Shown: piece by piece, positions 8,873-17,651 of the stretch
How positions within the stretch are numbered: the first letter of the stretch is position 1
How the letters are laid out: every line of letters starts with the position of its first letter
Assembly: GCF_042676065.1 (NCBI RefSeq)
Contig: NZ_JBHTJO010000002.1
Location: 248,001-312,000, forward strand
Direction of reading: 5' to 3'
DNA length: 64,000 bases
From: Methyloligella solikamskensis
GTDB lineage: Bacteria > Pseudomonadota > Alphaproteobacteria > Rhizobiales > Methyloligellaceae
Made by a program: the position numbers and the translations under genes
Notes under the pieces: generated by a model
The model's input: only the letters and a program-made list of their open reading frames with translations
What the model was told of the DNA's origin: nothing
Databases searched by the model: none

Positions 8873-9357
8873 GCGAGTCTCAGACCCAGAGCCAGTCGCG
8901 CCTGGTCGAGGTCACCCTCGATCAGGCCTCCATCGGCCACAACAACACCGACGTCGCCCATGAGCGCGAGGTGGCGATCTTCGATCTTCTGGAAGACAAC
9001 AGCTTCGTTCTGGAAGGCCATACCGGCGGACCGTATACGCTCCACCTGTCCCTCGCCGAGAACCGGCTCCTGTTCCATATCGGCGACAAGAATCACAAGC
9101 CGGTCGAGGAGGTCAGCCTCTCCTTGGCCCCGTTCCGCAAGCTGGTGAAGGACTATTTCCTGGTCTGCGAGAGCTATTTCGAGGCCATCAAGACGGCGCC
9201 CGCTTCGCGCATCGAGGCCATCGACATGGGCCGCAAAGGCCTGCACGACGAAGGTAGCCAGCTTTTGAAGGAGCGGCTGGATGGCAAGATCAATCTCGAT
9301 ATCGCCACCGCGCGCCGCCTCTTCACGCTTCTCTGCGCCCTTCACTGGAAAGGCTGA
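8869..9357 (+). CDS. UPF0262 family protein
   Basis: 162 aa soluble protein of the UPF0262 family (recognisable segments IGHNNTDVAHEREVAIFDL, YTLHLSLAENRLLF, and the helical C-terminal ARRLFTLLCALHWKG). The family is alphaproteobacterial and follows hisD almost without exception. Its molecular role is unknown. The first dozen residues form a polar Gln/Ser-rich lead (SESQTQSQS) not shared by the conserved core. It overlaps hisD by 4 nt, which indicates translational coupling. Confidence 0.9.
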   Translation: MSESQTQSQSRLVEVTLDQASIGHNNTDVAHEREVAIFDLLEDNSFVLEGHTGGPYTLHLSLAENRLLFHIGDKNHKPVEEVSLSLAPFRKLVKDYFLVCESYFEAIKTAPASRIEAIDMGRKGLHDEGSQLLKERLDGKINLDIATARRLFTLLCALHWKG

Positions 9358-9380
9358 GTCGTCCGGAGGCGACCCCGCGC

Positions 9381-9647
9381 CTAGCGTCCGACGTAGTCCG
9401 CCAGCTCGGAGAAATCCATCACCGGTGCGATCTGGTGCACGTTGATATCGGTCCAGGGCTGGAACAGCCTCATGATTGCCGAGGCGTCGTCGGCCTCGAA
9501 GATGCACCAGGTTTCCTGCTGGGTGAGGGCGATCCACGCGCCGATCATCTTCACGCCATCGGGCTCGGCGATGCCGCCCTTCTTGAAATTCTCGATGCTT
9601 TCGTCCCGGTTTTCCGGGTCAATCGTGACGTAGCAAACGAACAGCAT
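9381..9647 (-). CDS. DUF3303-like small protein
   Basis: 88 aa. It starts MLFVCYVTIDPENRDESI and contains the dimeric alpha/beta ferredoxin-like pattern seen in DUF3303 and related stress-response barrels: beta strand, amphipathic helix, then ETWCIFEADDASAIMRLFQPW. No signal peptide or catalytic motif is visible. It faces opposite to the surrounding UPF0262 and infA genes and sits in the 518-nt gap between them, so it is transcribed on its own. A role as a small ligand-binding or stress protein is only a guess from the fold. Confidence 0.75.
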   Translation of the reverse strand: MLFVCYVTIDPENRDESIENFKKGGIAEPDGVKMIGAWIALTQQETWCIFEADDASAIMRLFQPWTDINVHQIAPVMDFSELADYVGR

Positions 9648-9875
9648 GGCTCCGCTTCTCCTCTTCTGCTGTGCATTCAACTGGAAGACGATAGGCGAAG
9701 CTTTCGCAACGGAGTATGAAGGCCCTGCGCGCTGCAAGAGGCGGGGCGCAAGGGGCGAGTCGTCCAGCCGCAGGCGTTTTCGCCGGCTCATTTTCCGGCA
9801 AGTCGGTGATCGCCCTTGATTTTGCGCATCCGCGCGACCATTCTCCGCCAGCCGGTGCGAGACGAAAGGAGATTT

Positions 9876-10094
9876 ATGGCGAAGGAAGAAATGCTCGAAT
9901 TTCCGGGAGTGGTCACCGAACTCCTCCCGAATGCCACCTTCAGGGTGAAACTCGAGAACGAACACGAGATCATCGCCCATACGGCGGGAAGAATGCGCAA
10001 GAATCGCATTAGGGTGCTTGCTGGCGACAAAGTTCTTGTCGAGATGACCCCATATGATCTCACCAAAGGCCGTATCACTTACCGCTTTAAATAG
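9876..10094 (+). CDS. infA: Translation initiation factor IF-1
   Basis: 72 aa S1/OB-fold protein that binds the ribosomal A site and assists IF-2 and IF-3 in initiation. The sequence is almost canonical: AKEEMLEFPGVVTELLPNA at the start, NEHEIIAHTAGRMRKNRIRV in the middle and the C-terminal DLTKGRITYRFK. A strong AAGGAG ribosome site lies at a 5-nt spacing from ATG 9876; upstream in-frame codons have none. It is followed by the overlapping maf gene and yacG, the usual alphaproteobacterial arrangement. Confidence 0.97.
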   Translation: MAKEEMLEFPGVVTELLPNATFRVKLENEHEIIAHTAGRMRKNRIRVLAGDKVLVEMTPYDLTKGRITYRFK

Positions 10095-10848
10095 GCTGGT
10101 GCCTGGCCGGGGTGCCGCCAAGGGCGAGGCTGCTTCATCGCAAGAAGCGCCGCGCGACAAGACAGGTGCGCCTGCGCCCGCCAAGCCCGCAAAGGCGAAA
10201 TCCAAGACCGGCGGCCATCGGCCGAAACTGGTGTTGGCAAGCGCCTCGCCCCGTCGTCTGCGTCTCTTGGAGCAGGCCGGCATCACGCCCGACGGGCTGC
10301 GCCCTGCCAATATCGACGAGAGCGCCAAGAAAGGGGAAGCTCCCCGCCATCTTTGCCGACGCCTGGCGCGCGGCAAGGCGGAAGCCATCCGCAAGCTGCT
10401 GCGCTCCGAACCCGAATTCGAAAATTCCTTCATCCTGGCCGCCGACACGGTCGTGGCCGTGGGCAAGCGCATCCTCGGCAAGGCGGAGAAGGAGCACGAG
10501 GCGACCCGCTGCCTGGAGCTGCTCTCGGGGCGCTCCCATCGAGTCTATAGCGCCATCTGCCTGATCACGCCTTCGGGCCGCATCCGCGAGCGCATCGTGG
10601 AGACGCGCGTCCGCTTCAAACGTCTGACCCGCCATGAGATCGAGGCCTATATCGCCACCGGCCAATGGCGTGGCAAGGCGGGCGGCTATGCCGTGCAGGG
10701 CGTGGCCGGAAGCTTCGTGGTGAAGCTCGTCGGGTCCTACACCAACGTCGTCGGCCTGCCCCTCTACGAGACCCTGAACCTGCTTGCCGGCGAGGACTTC
10801 CCCGTCACCTATTTCTGGCTGAACCGGGTCGAAGTGGAGACCGCGTGA
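10054..10848 (+). CDS. Maf-like nucleoside triphosphate pyrophosphatase
   Basis: 264 aa. Maf proteins hydrolyse non-canonical or methylated nucleoside triphosphates (dTTP/UTP type or m7GTP type) and affect septum formation. Family motifs are LVLASASPRRLRLL, AADTVVAVGKRILGKA and the C-terminal GGYAVQGVAGSFV. The start is uncertain: ATG 10054 overlaps infA by 41 nt and gives an Ala/Lys/Pro-rich lead of about 55 residues before the conserved core, while GTG 10099, 5 nt past the infA stop, would remove 15 of them. Transcription is probably joint with infA and yacG. The substrate subtype was not decided. Confidence 0.88.
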   Translation: MISPKAVSLTALNRLVPGRGAAKGEAASSQEAPRDKTGAPAPAKPAKAKSKTGGHRPKLVLASASPRRLRLLEQAGITPDGLRPANIDESAKKGEAPRHLCRRLARGKAEAIRKLLRSEPEFENSFILAADTVVAVGKRILGKAEKEHEATRCLELLSGRSHRVYSAICLITPSGRIRERIVETRVRFKRLTRHEIEAYIATGQWRGKAGGYAVQGVAGSFVVKLVGSYTNVVGLPLYETLNLLAGEDFPVTYFWLNRVEVETA

Positions 10849-11054
10849 CCGGCGGCAATACGCGAAAGCCGAAGGAGTCTGCGGGCGCGAAGCCCAAATG
10901 CCCGATCTGCGGCAAGCCGACGGCCGAGGATTACCGGCCCTTCTGCTCCAAGCGCTGCGCCGATGTGGATCTGAACCGCTGGCTCTCCGGCCGATACGCG
11001 GTCCCCGGCGAGCCTGCCGGACAAGCCCCGACCGACGAAGACGGGGAAACCTAG
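10845..11054 (+). CDS. yacG: Zinc-binding DNA gyrase inhibitor YacG
   Basis: 69 aa zinc-finger protein. YacG binds the gyrase B subunit and blocks DNA binding by gyrase. The four zinc ligands are Cys19, Cys22, Cys34 and Cys38 in CPICGKP...FCSKRC, followed by the family's DLNRWLSGRY. The C-terminal tail is acidic and probably disordered. It starts at GTG 10845, whose last two bases belong to the TGA of the maf gene (GTGA, 4-nt overlap), so the two are translationally coupled. Confidence 0.92.
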   Translation: MTGGNTRKPKESAGAKPKCPICGKPTAEDYRPFCSKRCADVDLNRWLSGRYAVPGEPAGQAPTDEDGET

Positions 11055-11146
11055 AACACCGTTGCACGCTTGGCCTCTCGACGCGCTAAGCTCTCTCAAA
11101 ACGACCGGGGGCAAATCTTCCGGCGATGATGAGGGAGGAACAGTCG

Positions 11147-11605
11147 ATGACCGAGCTGAGAGCGTGGATGGCCGCCGCGATGGTGGCAGGCCTTGCGATG
11201 CTGCTGCCGGGGCTTGCCGCGGCGGACGGCCTCAAGAACCCGAAAGACGCCGTCGAGATCTTCAAGAAGGCCACCGCAGAGGGCGATGCGGCGGCGATTG
11301 CAAACGTTTATGGACCCAAGGCCACGCTGCTCCTGCCCGACGGCAAGGTGGCCTCAGGGAGGGATCAGATCCGCGCCCTCAACGAGCGCATGCTCTCCGC
11401 CGGCAAGAACGAGCTGACGTTCCGCGATGTGAAGGTCGATGGCGGCGATTCACGCGCCGTGATGATCTGGAGCTGGGAACGCAAGATCACCCCGGAGAAG
11501 GGCGAGCCCGTCACCATCCGCGGCCGCTCCATGCTCTATTGGCTGAAGGGCGAGGATGGCTGGCAGATCGCCGTCGATATGTATCAGCAGGTGCCCCGGC
11601 GCTGA
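11147..11605 (+). CDS. Exported NTF2-like (SnoaL/DUF4440 type) protein, copy 1
   Basis: 152 aa. A signal peptide (hydrophobic stretch about residues 8-26, ending LPGLAAADG) precedes one NTF2-like cone fold domain with the pattern of DUF4440/SgcJ proteins: AVEIFKKATAEGDAAAIANVY, then LLLPDGKVASGRDQI, then a C-terminal strand ending DGWQIAVDMYQQ. Such domains bind small ligands, and the function here is unknown. The start at 11147 has the ribosome site GGGAGGAAC; an in-frame ATG at 11126 is upstream of it. A paralog of the same architecture follows 112 nt downstream. Confidence 0.78.
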   Translation: MTELRAWMAAAMVAGLAMLLPGLAAADGLKNPKDAVEIFKKATAEGDAAAIANVYGPKATLLLPDGKVASGRDQIRALNERMLSAGKNELTFRDVKVDGGDSRAVMIWSWERKITPEKGEPVTIRGRSMLYWLKGEDGWQIAVDMYQQVPRR

Positions 11606-11717
11606 GCGCTTCCCACGAGCCGCTGATCCTCTTCACAGCCCCTACGCCTTGCCTTCTTCCGGACAAGCCAGGAAAATGAAGGCCGAACGCGCAAGGTGGC
11701 GCAAGATGGAGGGGACC

Positions 11718-12188
11718 ATGCGACGCTTAATTGGAACGTGGGGAGTGCTTGGATTCATCTTCCTTGGCGTGAGCCAGGCGCCGGCTTCGGCTGAGGAGGG
11801 TTTGAAGCTATTGGCCGATGCCGACGAAGTCTTCGAGGAAGCTTTCGCCAATGGCGACGCCGATGCGATCGCAGAGCTTTATTCGGAGAAGGCCGTGCTC
11901 TTCCTCGCGGACGGTGAGAAATTTACCGGCCGCGACGCGATACGCCAGGCTTATCAAGGCAATTTCGACGCTGGGCGGAACACGCTGAACATTACCGAGC
12001 GGGCCACAGCACCCTGCAAGGATCAGGCGATGCTCATCTGGACCTGGGAACAGGAAATCGCGCCGCCAGGCCAGGCACCGTACAAGACCCACGGCGCCGG
12101 CTCGATGTTTTGGCAGCGCAGAGACGGTGTTTGGCGGATCTCGTCCGACATGCATGTGAACGCACCAATGGAGCAAGAAAAACCGTAG
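11718..12188 (+). CDS. Exported NTF2-like (SnoaL/DUF4440 type) protein, copy 2
   Basis: 156 aa, paralogous to the upstream gene. It has a signal peptide (hydrophobic about residues 4-22, cleavage near PASAEEG), then the same order of elements: EVFEEAFANGDADAIAELYSEKAVLFLADGEKF is the helix and first strand, followed by TGRDAIRQAY, AMLIWTWEQEIAP and a final GVWRISSDMHVN strand. The start at 11718 is preceded by GGAGGGGACC; earlier in-frame ATGs at 11676 and 11706 are less well placed. A single cysteine (ATAPCKDQ) is not shared with copy 1. The pair looks like a local tandem duplication that has diverged; no function is assigned. Confidence 0.78.
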   Translation: MRRLIGTWGVLGFIFLGVSQAPASAEEGLKLLADADEVFEEAFANGDADAIAELYSEKAVLFLADGEKFTGRDAIRQAYQGNFDAGRNTLNITERATAPCKDQAMLIWTWEQEIAPPGQAPYKTHGAGSMFWQRRDGVWRISSDMHVNAPMEQEKP

Positions 12189-12339
12189 GCAATTGGCTGT
12201 ATCCGACTCTCGACAGCGAAGGCCGGATTGCCTATAAGCCCACTTCCTGCTTGGCCTTTATGGCGTTCGATCAGGTGAAATTAACTCGCGCCTGATACGA
12301 AAAAGCAGTCGCCCGGGGCACCCAGTCCCGGAAGCAGAT

Positions 12340-12415
<76 letters not shown>

Positions 12416-12665
12416 CTTCTTTCCGCAGAGCCCCAACGCTTAGAGCCGCGTTCTACCAATGGCTGCACGGCTTTAGGCCAAACATATCCACAGTGGCGCG
12501 CCTGCATTAGTTCGTCCCCGCGGGCCCAACGAAAATATGCAATCGCGTCGCTGAGTCGGTTCCGGCGCTGACCCAAATTGGGGGCGGATTGGCGAGTTTC
12601 GGGATGGCTCGCCCTCGGCTTCGTGGTTTCGCCTCGAATTTGAGCAGCTCCGATGAGCCTGGAAG

Positions 12666-13067
12666 CTATCGAGCGGGAGACCAGCTTTCGCTTTTGCAGA
12701 TAATGCCTCCGACGACACAACCTCGCGTCGTCAAACCGCTGCCGACCGTTTTGATGGTCATCGAGAACGTCAGCCCGCGCTTCGGGTCGTAAGCTTGACC
12801 GGCAAGCGTCGTGTTGGACTTGGGTTGGAGAGTCATGATGAGCTTGTCGCCCACCTCTTCGCCCTTACTGGTATCGCGTATCCAGACGTTCGTTGCACAA
12901 AGCGATTCTCCGCATTCTGCGATGCGAACATGCGCGTTTCCGTCACCTCGCATCCACGTGCCCGAGACATCCGGACCGCTTTGAGCGATCGCAGATCCGA
13001 GTGTGAAGAGTCCGAAAGTGACGAGCCATACAGCCGTAGCCAAACCAACGTGCCGTTGCCCAAGCAT
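12666..13067 (-). CDS. DUF2147 family exported protein
   Basis: 133 aa. A signal peptide (hydrophobic about residues 8-27, ending GSAIAQ) is followed by a single DUF2147 domain: VSGTWMRGDGNAHVRIAECG, LCATNVWIRDT, GQAYDPKRGLTFSMTI and the C-terminal TTRGCVVGGIICKSESW. Four cysteines are placed so that two disulfides are possible in the periplasm. The family's function is not established. A ribosome site GAGGGAG precedes the ATG. The gene lies between the tRNA-Phe gene and a repeat of its 3' end, so it may have arrived with, or been trapped in, an integrated segment. Confidence 0.85.
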   Translation of the reverse strand: MLGQRHVGLATAVWLVTFGLFTLGSAIAQSGPDVSGTWMRGDGNAHVRIAECGESLCATNVWIRDTSKGEEVGDKLIMTLQPKSNTTLAGQAYDPKRGLTFSMTIKTVGSGLTTRGCVVGGIICKSESWSPAR

Positions 13068-13143
13068 GATTCTCCCTCGCCGGCTTATTGCGTTCTGGAA
13101 GAAGTACGCCCGACACCTGACGATGGATCAGCCGGTCTGTAGG

Positions 13144-13159
13144 CCGCCTCTGGGCACCA
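13144..13159 (+). repeat. Direct repeat, copy 2: duplicated tRNA-Phe 3' end (candidate att remnant)
   Basis: CCGCCTCTGGGCACCA, identical to 12400-12415 except for one C to T change. No tRNA body precedes it, so it is an orphan 3' end. The two copies enclose 728 bp that hold one gene (DUF2147) and about 250 bp of apparently non-coding DNA. Confidence 0.55.
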
Positions 13160-13176
13160 TTTTCCTTCGCTCAGGC

Positions 13177-14865
13177 CTACCAGGAACTGCTGTGCTTGGC
13201 GGCCTCGGTCTGCAGCTTGTCCGCAAGCCGGCTTGCATCTTCGCCGGTCCAGTCCTCTGGCGCGCTGACGGCCGTCCACGCCTCGATGTAATCCGCCGCC
13301 GCGATATCGTGACCATGTCCCGGCGGCACTTCCGCTGCGAACATCATGTCGATCCCGACCTGCAGCGCGGTGACGATGGGGAACCATTGCAGCAGCGGTG
13401 ACACATCCTCGCCCCGCGGCGGCGCCATCCATTCTGGCTGCCGATAAAGCATGCGCTCCTCGAAGAAGACGATCGCGTCGCTGGGATAGACGATATAGAC
13501 GATCCGCACCCGTCCCCAATCTTTGTGCGCGTCTTGCGCGCTGTCGCCGTGACCGATCACGCGGAAGTTCGCGCCGCCCTCGAAGACCGGCCGCCAGGCT
13601 GGCGAGTCCTCCTCCCGGTCGCGCTGGATCGAGCGCCACATGCGGTTGCGAAAGGGCGGGCCCGACCAGACCGCGCCGTCGAACCCATCCCCGAGCCAGG
13701 CATACATCGGCGGTGAGGCTTCCGAGCCGTGCGAGCCGAGGCTGAGGCCGAACAGATAGAGCTTCGGCCGGCGCTCTTCCGGCAGGCTCTGCCAGTAGCG
13801 ATAGATCACGCGAAACACTTCGGCCGCGGATTCCTGTGAGCGTCCGGGCTCGAGGATCAGCGAGAGCGGGCTTTGCAGATAGGAGTACTGCACGGCGACG
13901 GTCGCGACATCGCCGTCATGCATATATTCCAGCGGCGCGATGCCGTTATTGTCCACCCAGCCGGTCCCCGTCGGGGTCGCGATCACCAGGATCGAACGGT
14001 CGAACGCGCCCATGGCGATCAGGTCGGCGAGCGCCAGCTCGGCCTGCTCCTCCGGGGAATCCGCCGCGCGCAGCCCGGCAAAAACCCGGATCGGCTCCTG
14101 CGCCGGACGCCCGGTGAACGCTGCGATATCCGCCTTCCTGGGGCCTTCCGTGACGAAACGCTTGCCAGCCCGGCCGAGATCTTGCCAGGCGATCTTCGAG
14201 CCGGGGCCGCCGGACCGGGTGACTTCCGTCGGCTGGATCGCGCCGGGCGGGCTCGTCACATCCGTCAGCGCCTGCGCTTTGTCGATGGCGGTGATGGTGG
14301 CACTGATCAGCGTGCCGTTCACCAGAGTCACCAGCAGCACCGCGAAGATGGCGGCGCCCAGCAGCGCGGCGATCCTCCGCGGCATCCACCGGTAGACGAG
14401 GGCCGATGCGGCGCGAAATCCTGCAATTAGGCCGCGCAGGAGCAGCATGAGAAGAATTGCGACGAGGATCGCGGTGCAGAGCACCAGCAAGAGGCTGGCG
14501 GCCTCTGCCGGCGGCATGTCCAGGCGGGCGCGGACTTCGTCCTGCCAGGCGGCGGCCTGCGGAAGGTAGACGACGGCAGCAACCGCGCAGGCGAGCGCCA
14601 ACACGATATTCACCGCGCGCCACCAAGGCCGCGGCAGCTCCGGCAATTCGAGATAGCGCCAGAGCGCCACGCCGCCATGACCGATGGCATAGCCGATGAA
14701 GAAGGCCAGCCCCCCGAGGAGTCCTTGGAACAGCGGTGGCCGCGGCACCAGCGAAGGCGTGAATGTCAGAATGAAAAAGAGGAAGCCGAGAAAGAGCCCG
14801 GCATAGGACGGCAGCCACCAGGGCGCTGTTCGCTTCTCGTCCCTGGAGCTTGGCCGGTCTGTCAT
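13177..14865 (-). CDS. Multi-pass membrane alpha/beta-hydrolase family protein
   Basis: 562 aa. The N-terminal half has about five or six membrane segments (FLGFLFFILTFTPSLVPR is the first, with the family's SLVPRPPLFQG). The C-terminal half is a predicted alpha/beta-hydrolase domain with the nucleophile-elbow-like segment LFGLSLGSHGSE and a VIGHGDSAQD turn. This matches the two-part Abhydrolase_9 family, whose members are inner-membrane proteins of unknown substrate. The start is uncertain: ATGs at 14865, 14880 and 14904 are all in frame with weak ribosome sites. It ends 17 nt before the orphan tRNA end and is transcribed away from the DUF2950 gene's 3' end. Confidence 0.8.
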   Translation of the reverse strand: MTDRPSSRDEKRTAPWWLPSYAGLFLGFLFFILTFTPSLVPRPPLFQGLLGGLAFFIGYAIGHGGVALWRYLELPELPRPWWRAVNIVLALACAVAAVVYLPQAAAWQDEVRARLDMPPAEAASLLLVLCTAILVAILLMLLLRGLIAGFRAASALVYRWMPRRIAALLGAAIFAVLLVTLVNGTLISATITAIDKAQALTDVTSPPGAIQPTEVTRSGGPGSKIAWQDLGRAGKRFVTEGPRKADIAAFTGRPAQEPIRVFAGLRAADSPEEQAELALADLIAMGAFDRSILVIATPTGTGWVDNNGIAPLEYMHDGDVATVAVQYSYLQSPLSLILEPGRSQESAAEVFRVIYRYWQSLPEERRPKLYLFGLSLGSHGSEASPPMYAWLGDGFDGAVWSGPPFRNRMWRSIQRDREEDSPAWRPVFEGGANFRVIGHGDSAQDAHKDWGRVRIVYIVYPSDAIVFFEERMLYRQPEWMAPPRGEDVSPLLQWFPIVTALQVGIDMMFAAEVPPGHGHDIAAADYIEAWTAVSAPEDWTGEDASRLADKLQTEAAKHSSSW

Positions 14866-14932
14866 GTGCCGGTCTTTCATGAGCAAAGTCTTGTGCGCAG
14901 CCATGGGCCAGGCCCGCGCCGTGAGAAAGAGG

Positions 14933-15859
14933 CTACCGCGGCGCGACCTTGGTCCAGCTCTCATCGGGGTCGAAGCTGTCGATCTCGCTCGCAAGTTCCT
15001 CGGTGTCCTCTCCGAGATCCTTCTCGTAGACGACCCCGTCGTGATTGACCATGAAGGTCATGATGCCCGAGTTCCCATACGCGGCCGGTACGGCGATGAG
15101 ACCGAAGCCGCCGATCATCCGCCCATCCACCACGTAGTCGAACGCCCCGCCCGGGGCGTCGGGGCCTTGCTGCGTCAGGATACGATAATAGTAGCCGTGA
15201 TAGGGCATCGGCGTGCCGCCGATCGCATAGCCCTCTTCGCCGGCCTCGGCGAACAGCGTCCCGAGCGGGCTTTCCGTCCCACCCTCGGCGTTTGGCCAAT
15301 AGAGCCCGTCTTTCCGGCCCTGGGCACTCACGATCCGCTGGGCGTAAGCCGGAGGATTGCGGCCGTCCAGATCGAGCGCGGCATAGTCGTTCTGGGCGCC
15401 GACATAGGCGAGGCTCGACTCGATCGCCCGCATCTCGTTGCGCCCGATGCGCCGGAGCAGGATCTCTTCCTCGCCCGCTTCCGTATCGAACTCCCATTTG
15501 CCGTCCTGCGAGACAATCGGAATCGGGAAGGGCCAATCGTCGTCACCGAGGATGAGGATGGCCGTATCCTCGCCGTCCTGCTGGAGGCTGTGCTTTTCCT
15601 CGTAGGCGCTGACGAACGCATCGCGCGTATTCTTGTCCGCGACCGGGTCGCCGGAGCCGATCACCGTCTCGCCCTCCGGCCCCAGTATCTCGAGGAGCTT
15701 GTTCTTGTCGCTCTCCTTAGCGGCCGCGACCAGAGCCTCGGCCGCCGCATCGGGCGTATCGAATTCTTGCTGCGCACTCGCCGCGGTGCCGGCAAGCAAA
15801 AGCAGCGCACCGGCGAGGCAACCGCCCATAATCCGCATCAGACGAAACTCCTCTAACAT
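14933..15859 (-). CDS. DUF2950 family exported protein
   Basis: 308 aa. It has a signal peptide (hydrophobic about residues 9-27, ending GTAASAQQ) and a DUF2950 domain: FDTPDAAAEALVAAA near the start, GQDGK-like strands, PMPYHGYYYRILTQQGPDAPGG and GGFGLIAVPAAYGNSGIMTF near the end. Function is unknown. The family is typically encoded next to DUF3300 proteins, as here: the DUF3300 gene is 27 nt upstream on the same strand, so the two are surely cotranscribed. A second in-frame ATG lies 7 codons in. Confidence 0.88.
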   Translation of the reverse strand: MLEEFRLMRIMGGCLAGALLLLAGTAASAQQEFDTPDAAAEALVAAAKESDKNKLLEILGPEGETVIGSGDPVADKNTRDAFVSAYEEKHSLQQDGEDTAILILGDDDWPFPIPIVSQDGKWEFDTEAGEEEILLRRIGRNEMRAIESSLAYVGAQNDYAALDLDGRNPPAYAQRIVSAQGRKDGLYWPNAEGGTESPLGTLFAEAGEEGYAIGGTPMPYHGYYYRILTQQGPDAPGGAFDYVVDGRMIGGFGLIAVPAAYGNSGIMTFMVNHDGVVYEKDLGEDTEELASEIDSFDPDESWTKVAPR

Positions 15860-15886
15860 CGCTAGATCTCCGACACGCTTGCTCGA

Positions 15887-17389
15887 TTACCGCCGGCGTC
15901 CGCCGCCCATATGCCCGCCACCCACGCGTCCGCCTCTGAAGGACATATCCCTGGCGCTGCGCCCGCCGAGACTGGACCTGCCGCGGTCGGCGAAATCCCT
16001 CGCCCTCGCGCCGTCACCCCTGTCGAAAGCGTTGACGGAGGGCCGGTTGGCCGACGGCCTTTTGACATCTGGCCGCTTGATATCCGGCTTCTGGATATTC
16101 GGTTTCTTGAGATCCGGCTTGTTGGCGAGATTGGGCCTCTTGTCCGCAAGGTTGCCGCCGCCTGGCTTCTTGTCGCCCAACTGGCCGGCATTGCCGCTAA
16201 GCCGTCCGCCATCTCCAGAACCGGGCTTGTTCTTCAGCTCGTTCTCCAGATCACCGACGCTGGGGCGCTTGTCCCCGAGATTGCCCGAGGCGCCGTCGGC
16301 ACGATTGCGGAGATCGTTCTTTGTATTGGTGAGGTTGGTCTGGGAGACCTTATTGCGCACATTCGTGTTGTCGTAGTTCACCCCGCGGCGGTGATACGAA
16401 TCGTGCTGCCAGTTCTGGATGTTGACGTCGTTCTTGTTGATGTTGACGTTGCGATTGAAGTTTTGGTTCACGTTCACGTGGATGTTGTCGTGATGCCAAT
16501 CGAAGCCGTCGCCCCAGATGGCGTTGCCGATGGCAAAGCCTGCGCTCCACGCCAGCCCGGTCGCCAGCGCGCCGCCGAAGATGTAGCCGGGCGGCGGTGC
16601 GAAATAGTAGGGCGGATAGTCGGGATAGGGCCAGCCGCCATAGACCACCGACGGCTGATAATAGGGCACGTAGATCGTCTGAGGGTTCGTTGGCTCGATC
16701 ACGATGACCTGCTGCGGCGCGGCCTGTGCGCCGGACGGCGCCGGCGCCGCTGAGGGCGCCTGGGAGCTGGAAGCCGGAGCCTGATCAGTGTCCGAATCCG
16801 GTGTCGTCACCTTCACCGTCTGCTGGTCGTTGGATGTCAGCTTCCCGTTCTTCTTTGCAATAGCCCGCAAGCGCTGCACGGCGTCCATGACGTCGGCCTG
16901 CTGGGCAAGCACGGCGTCGCCGAGCTTCGATGTCCAGTCGAGATCCTTGTTCATCATATCCAGGACATCGGGCACCTCGACGAGCGACTTGATGCTGTTG
17001 TCCCAATCCTGGCCGTTGAGAGCCTTGTCGAGGTCCTCGCCCTTCAGATCCTTGTTCTTCTCAAGCCAGCGGTCCGCTTGCACCACTTCGAGCGGATAGG
17101 TGGAGGCGATCAGGACCTGGGCGAGAAGCGGATCGGGGTAGAGCGCGATCGGCGCCACGAGCTGATCGAGCTGAGCCGCATCGAGAAGCTGTGAGGATTG
17201 CTGATCGTCCGAGGATTGGCTGCTTTGCGCGGGCTCGTTCTGCGTCCCTGCCTGCACCTGGGTCGCGGCGTCATCCGCAGAGCTTGCCGGCGCGTCTTGC
17301 GCGATGGAGGAGCCTGTTGTTGCAAGGATGAAGGCGGCGCCCAGGAGGACTGCAAGACTATGCGTCGGGCTCTCTATCATGGTCCCCAT
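15887..17389 (-). CDS. DUF3300 family exported protein with pentapeptide-repeat tail
   Basis: 500 aa. It has a signal peptide (to about residue 30, SSIAQDAP) and a low-complexity linker. The DUF3300 domain (about 68-185) begins LDQLVAPIALYPDPLLAQVL, with the typical STYPLEVVQADRW and GQDWDNSIKSL. Next come a Tyr/Pro-rich strip (PYPDYPPYYFAPPPGY) and an Asn/Val-rich stretch (VNVNQNFNRNVNINKNDVN). The tail holds six tandem pentapeptides of form [KR]P[DNS][ILVA][KQN] and a Gly/Arg-rich end. Such a composition suggests a surface or periplasmic scaffold protein; function is unknown. An ATG at 17380 has a better-placed GAGG ribosome site and is an alternative start. Confidence 0.85.
   Translation of the reverse strand: MGTMIESPTHSLAVLLGAAFILATTGSSIAQDAPASSADDAATQVQAGTQNEPAQSSQSSDDQQSSQLLDAAQLDQLVAPIALYPDPLLAQVLIASTYPLEVVQADRWLEKNKDLKGEDLDKALNGQDWDNSIKSLVEVPDVLDMMNKDLDWTSKLGDAVLAQQADVMDAVQRLRAIAKKNGKLTSNDQQTVKVTTPDSDTDQAPASSSQAPSAAPAPSGAQAAPQQVIVIEPTNPQTIYVPYYQPSVVYGGWPYPDYPPYYFAPPPGYIFGGALATGLAWSAGFAIGNAIWGDGFDWHHDNIHVNVNQNFNRNVNINKNDVNIQNWQHDSYHRRGVNYDNTNVRNKVSQTNLTNTKNDLRNRADGASGNLGDKRPSVGDLENELKNKPGSGDGGRLSGNAGQLGDKKPGGGNLADKRPNLANKPDLKKPNIQKPDIKRPDVKRPSANRPSVNAFDRGDGARARDFADRGRSSLGGRSARDMSFRGGRVGGGHMGGGRRR
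16031..16120 (-). repeat. Six tandem 15-bp coding repeats in the DUF3300 gene
   Basis: The reverse strand encodes KPDLK, KPNIQ, KPDIK, RPDVK, RPSAN and RPSVN in direct succession, exactly 6 x 15 bp. The proline at position 2 is invariant. The DNA units are diverged, so the repeat is old or held at the protein level. Confidence 0.8.
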
Positions 17390-17651
17390 CCTCTACGTTT
17401 CATCCCAGGCAAAATCGTCTAAGCAACGCTGTTTATTGCCGCCGATAATTGCACAGAGCGAATGCCCTGGGACAAGCGGAATCCGTTTTGTGGTAAGCGC
17501 CGTCGTAAGGCTTGCCGAAAAGCCGCACCGCCGCTCCAATCGTGCACGACTATCACGCAAAGCTCGCCGACTTCTGCTCATCTGAGCTATTCTCCACCCC
17601 TATGTTCTGACCGGCGGGAGATGCCGGTGGAGCGACGGGGGGGGTAGTGCA

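Noticed and set aside
9358..9374. Hairpin GTCG/CGAC after the UPF0262 gene
   Set aside because: A 4-bp stem without a T run is too weak to call a terminator.
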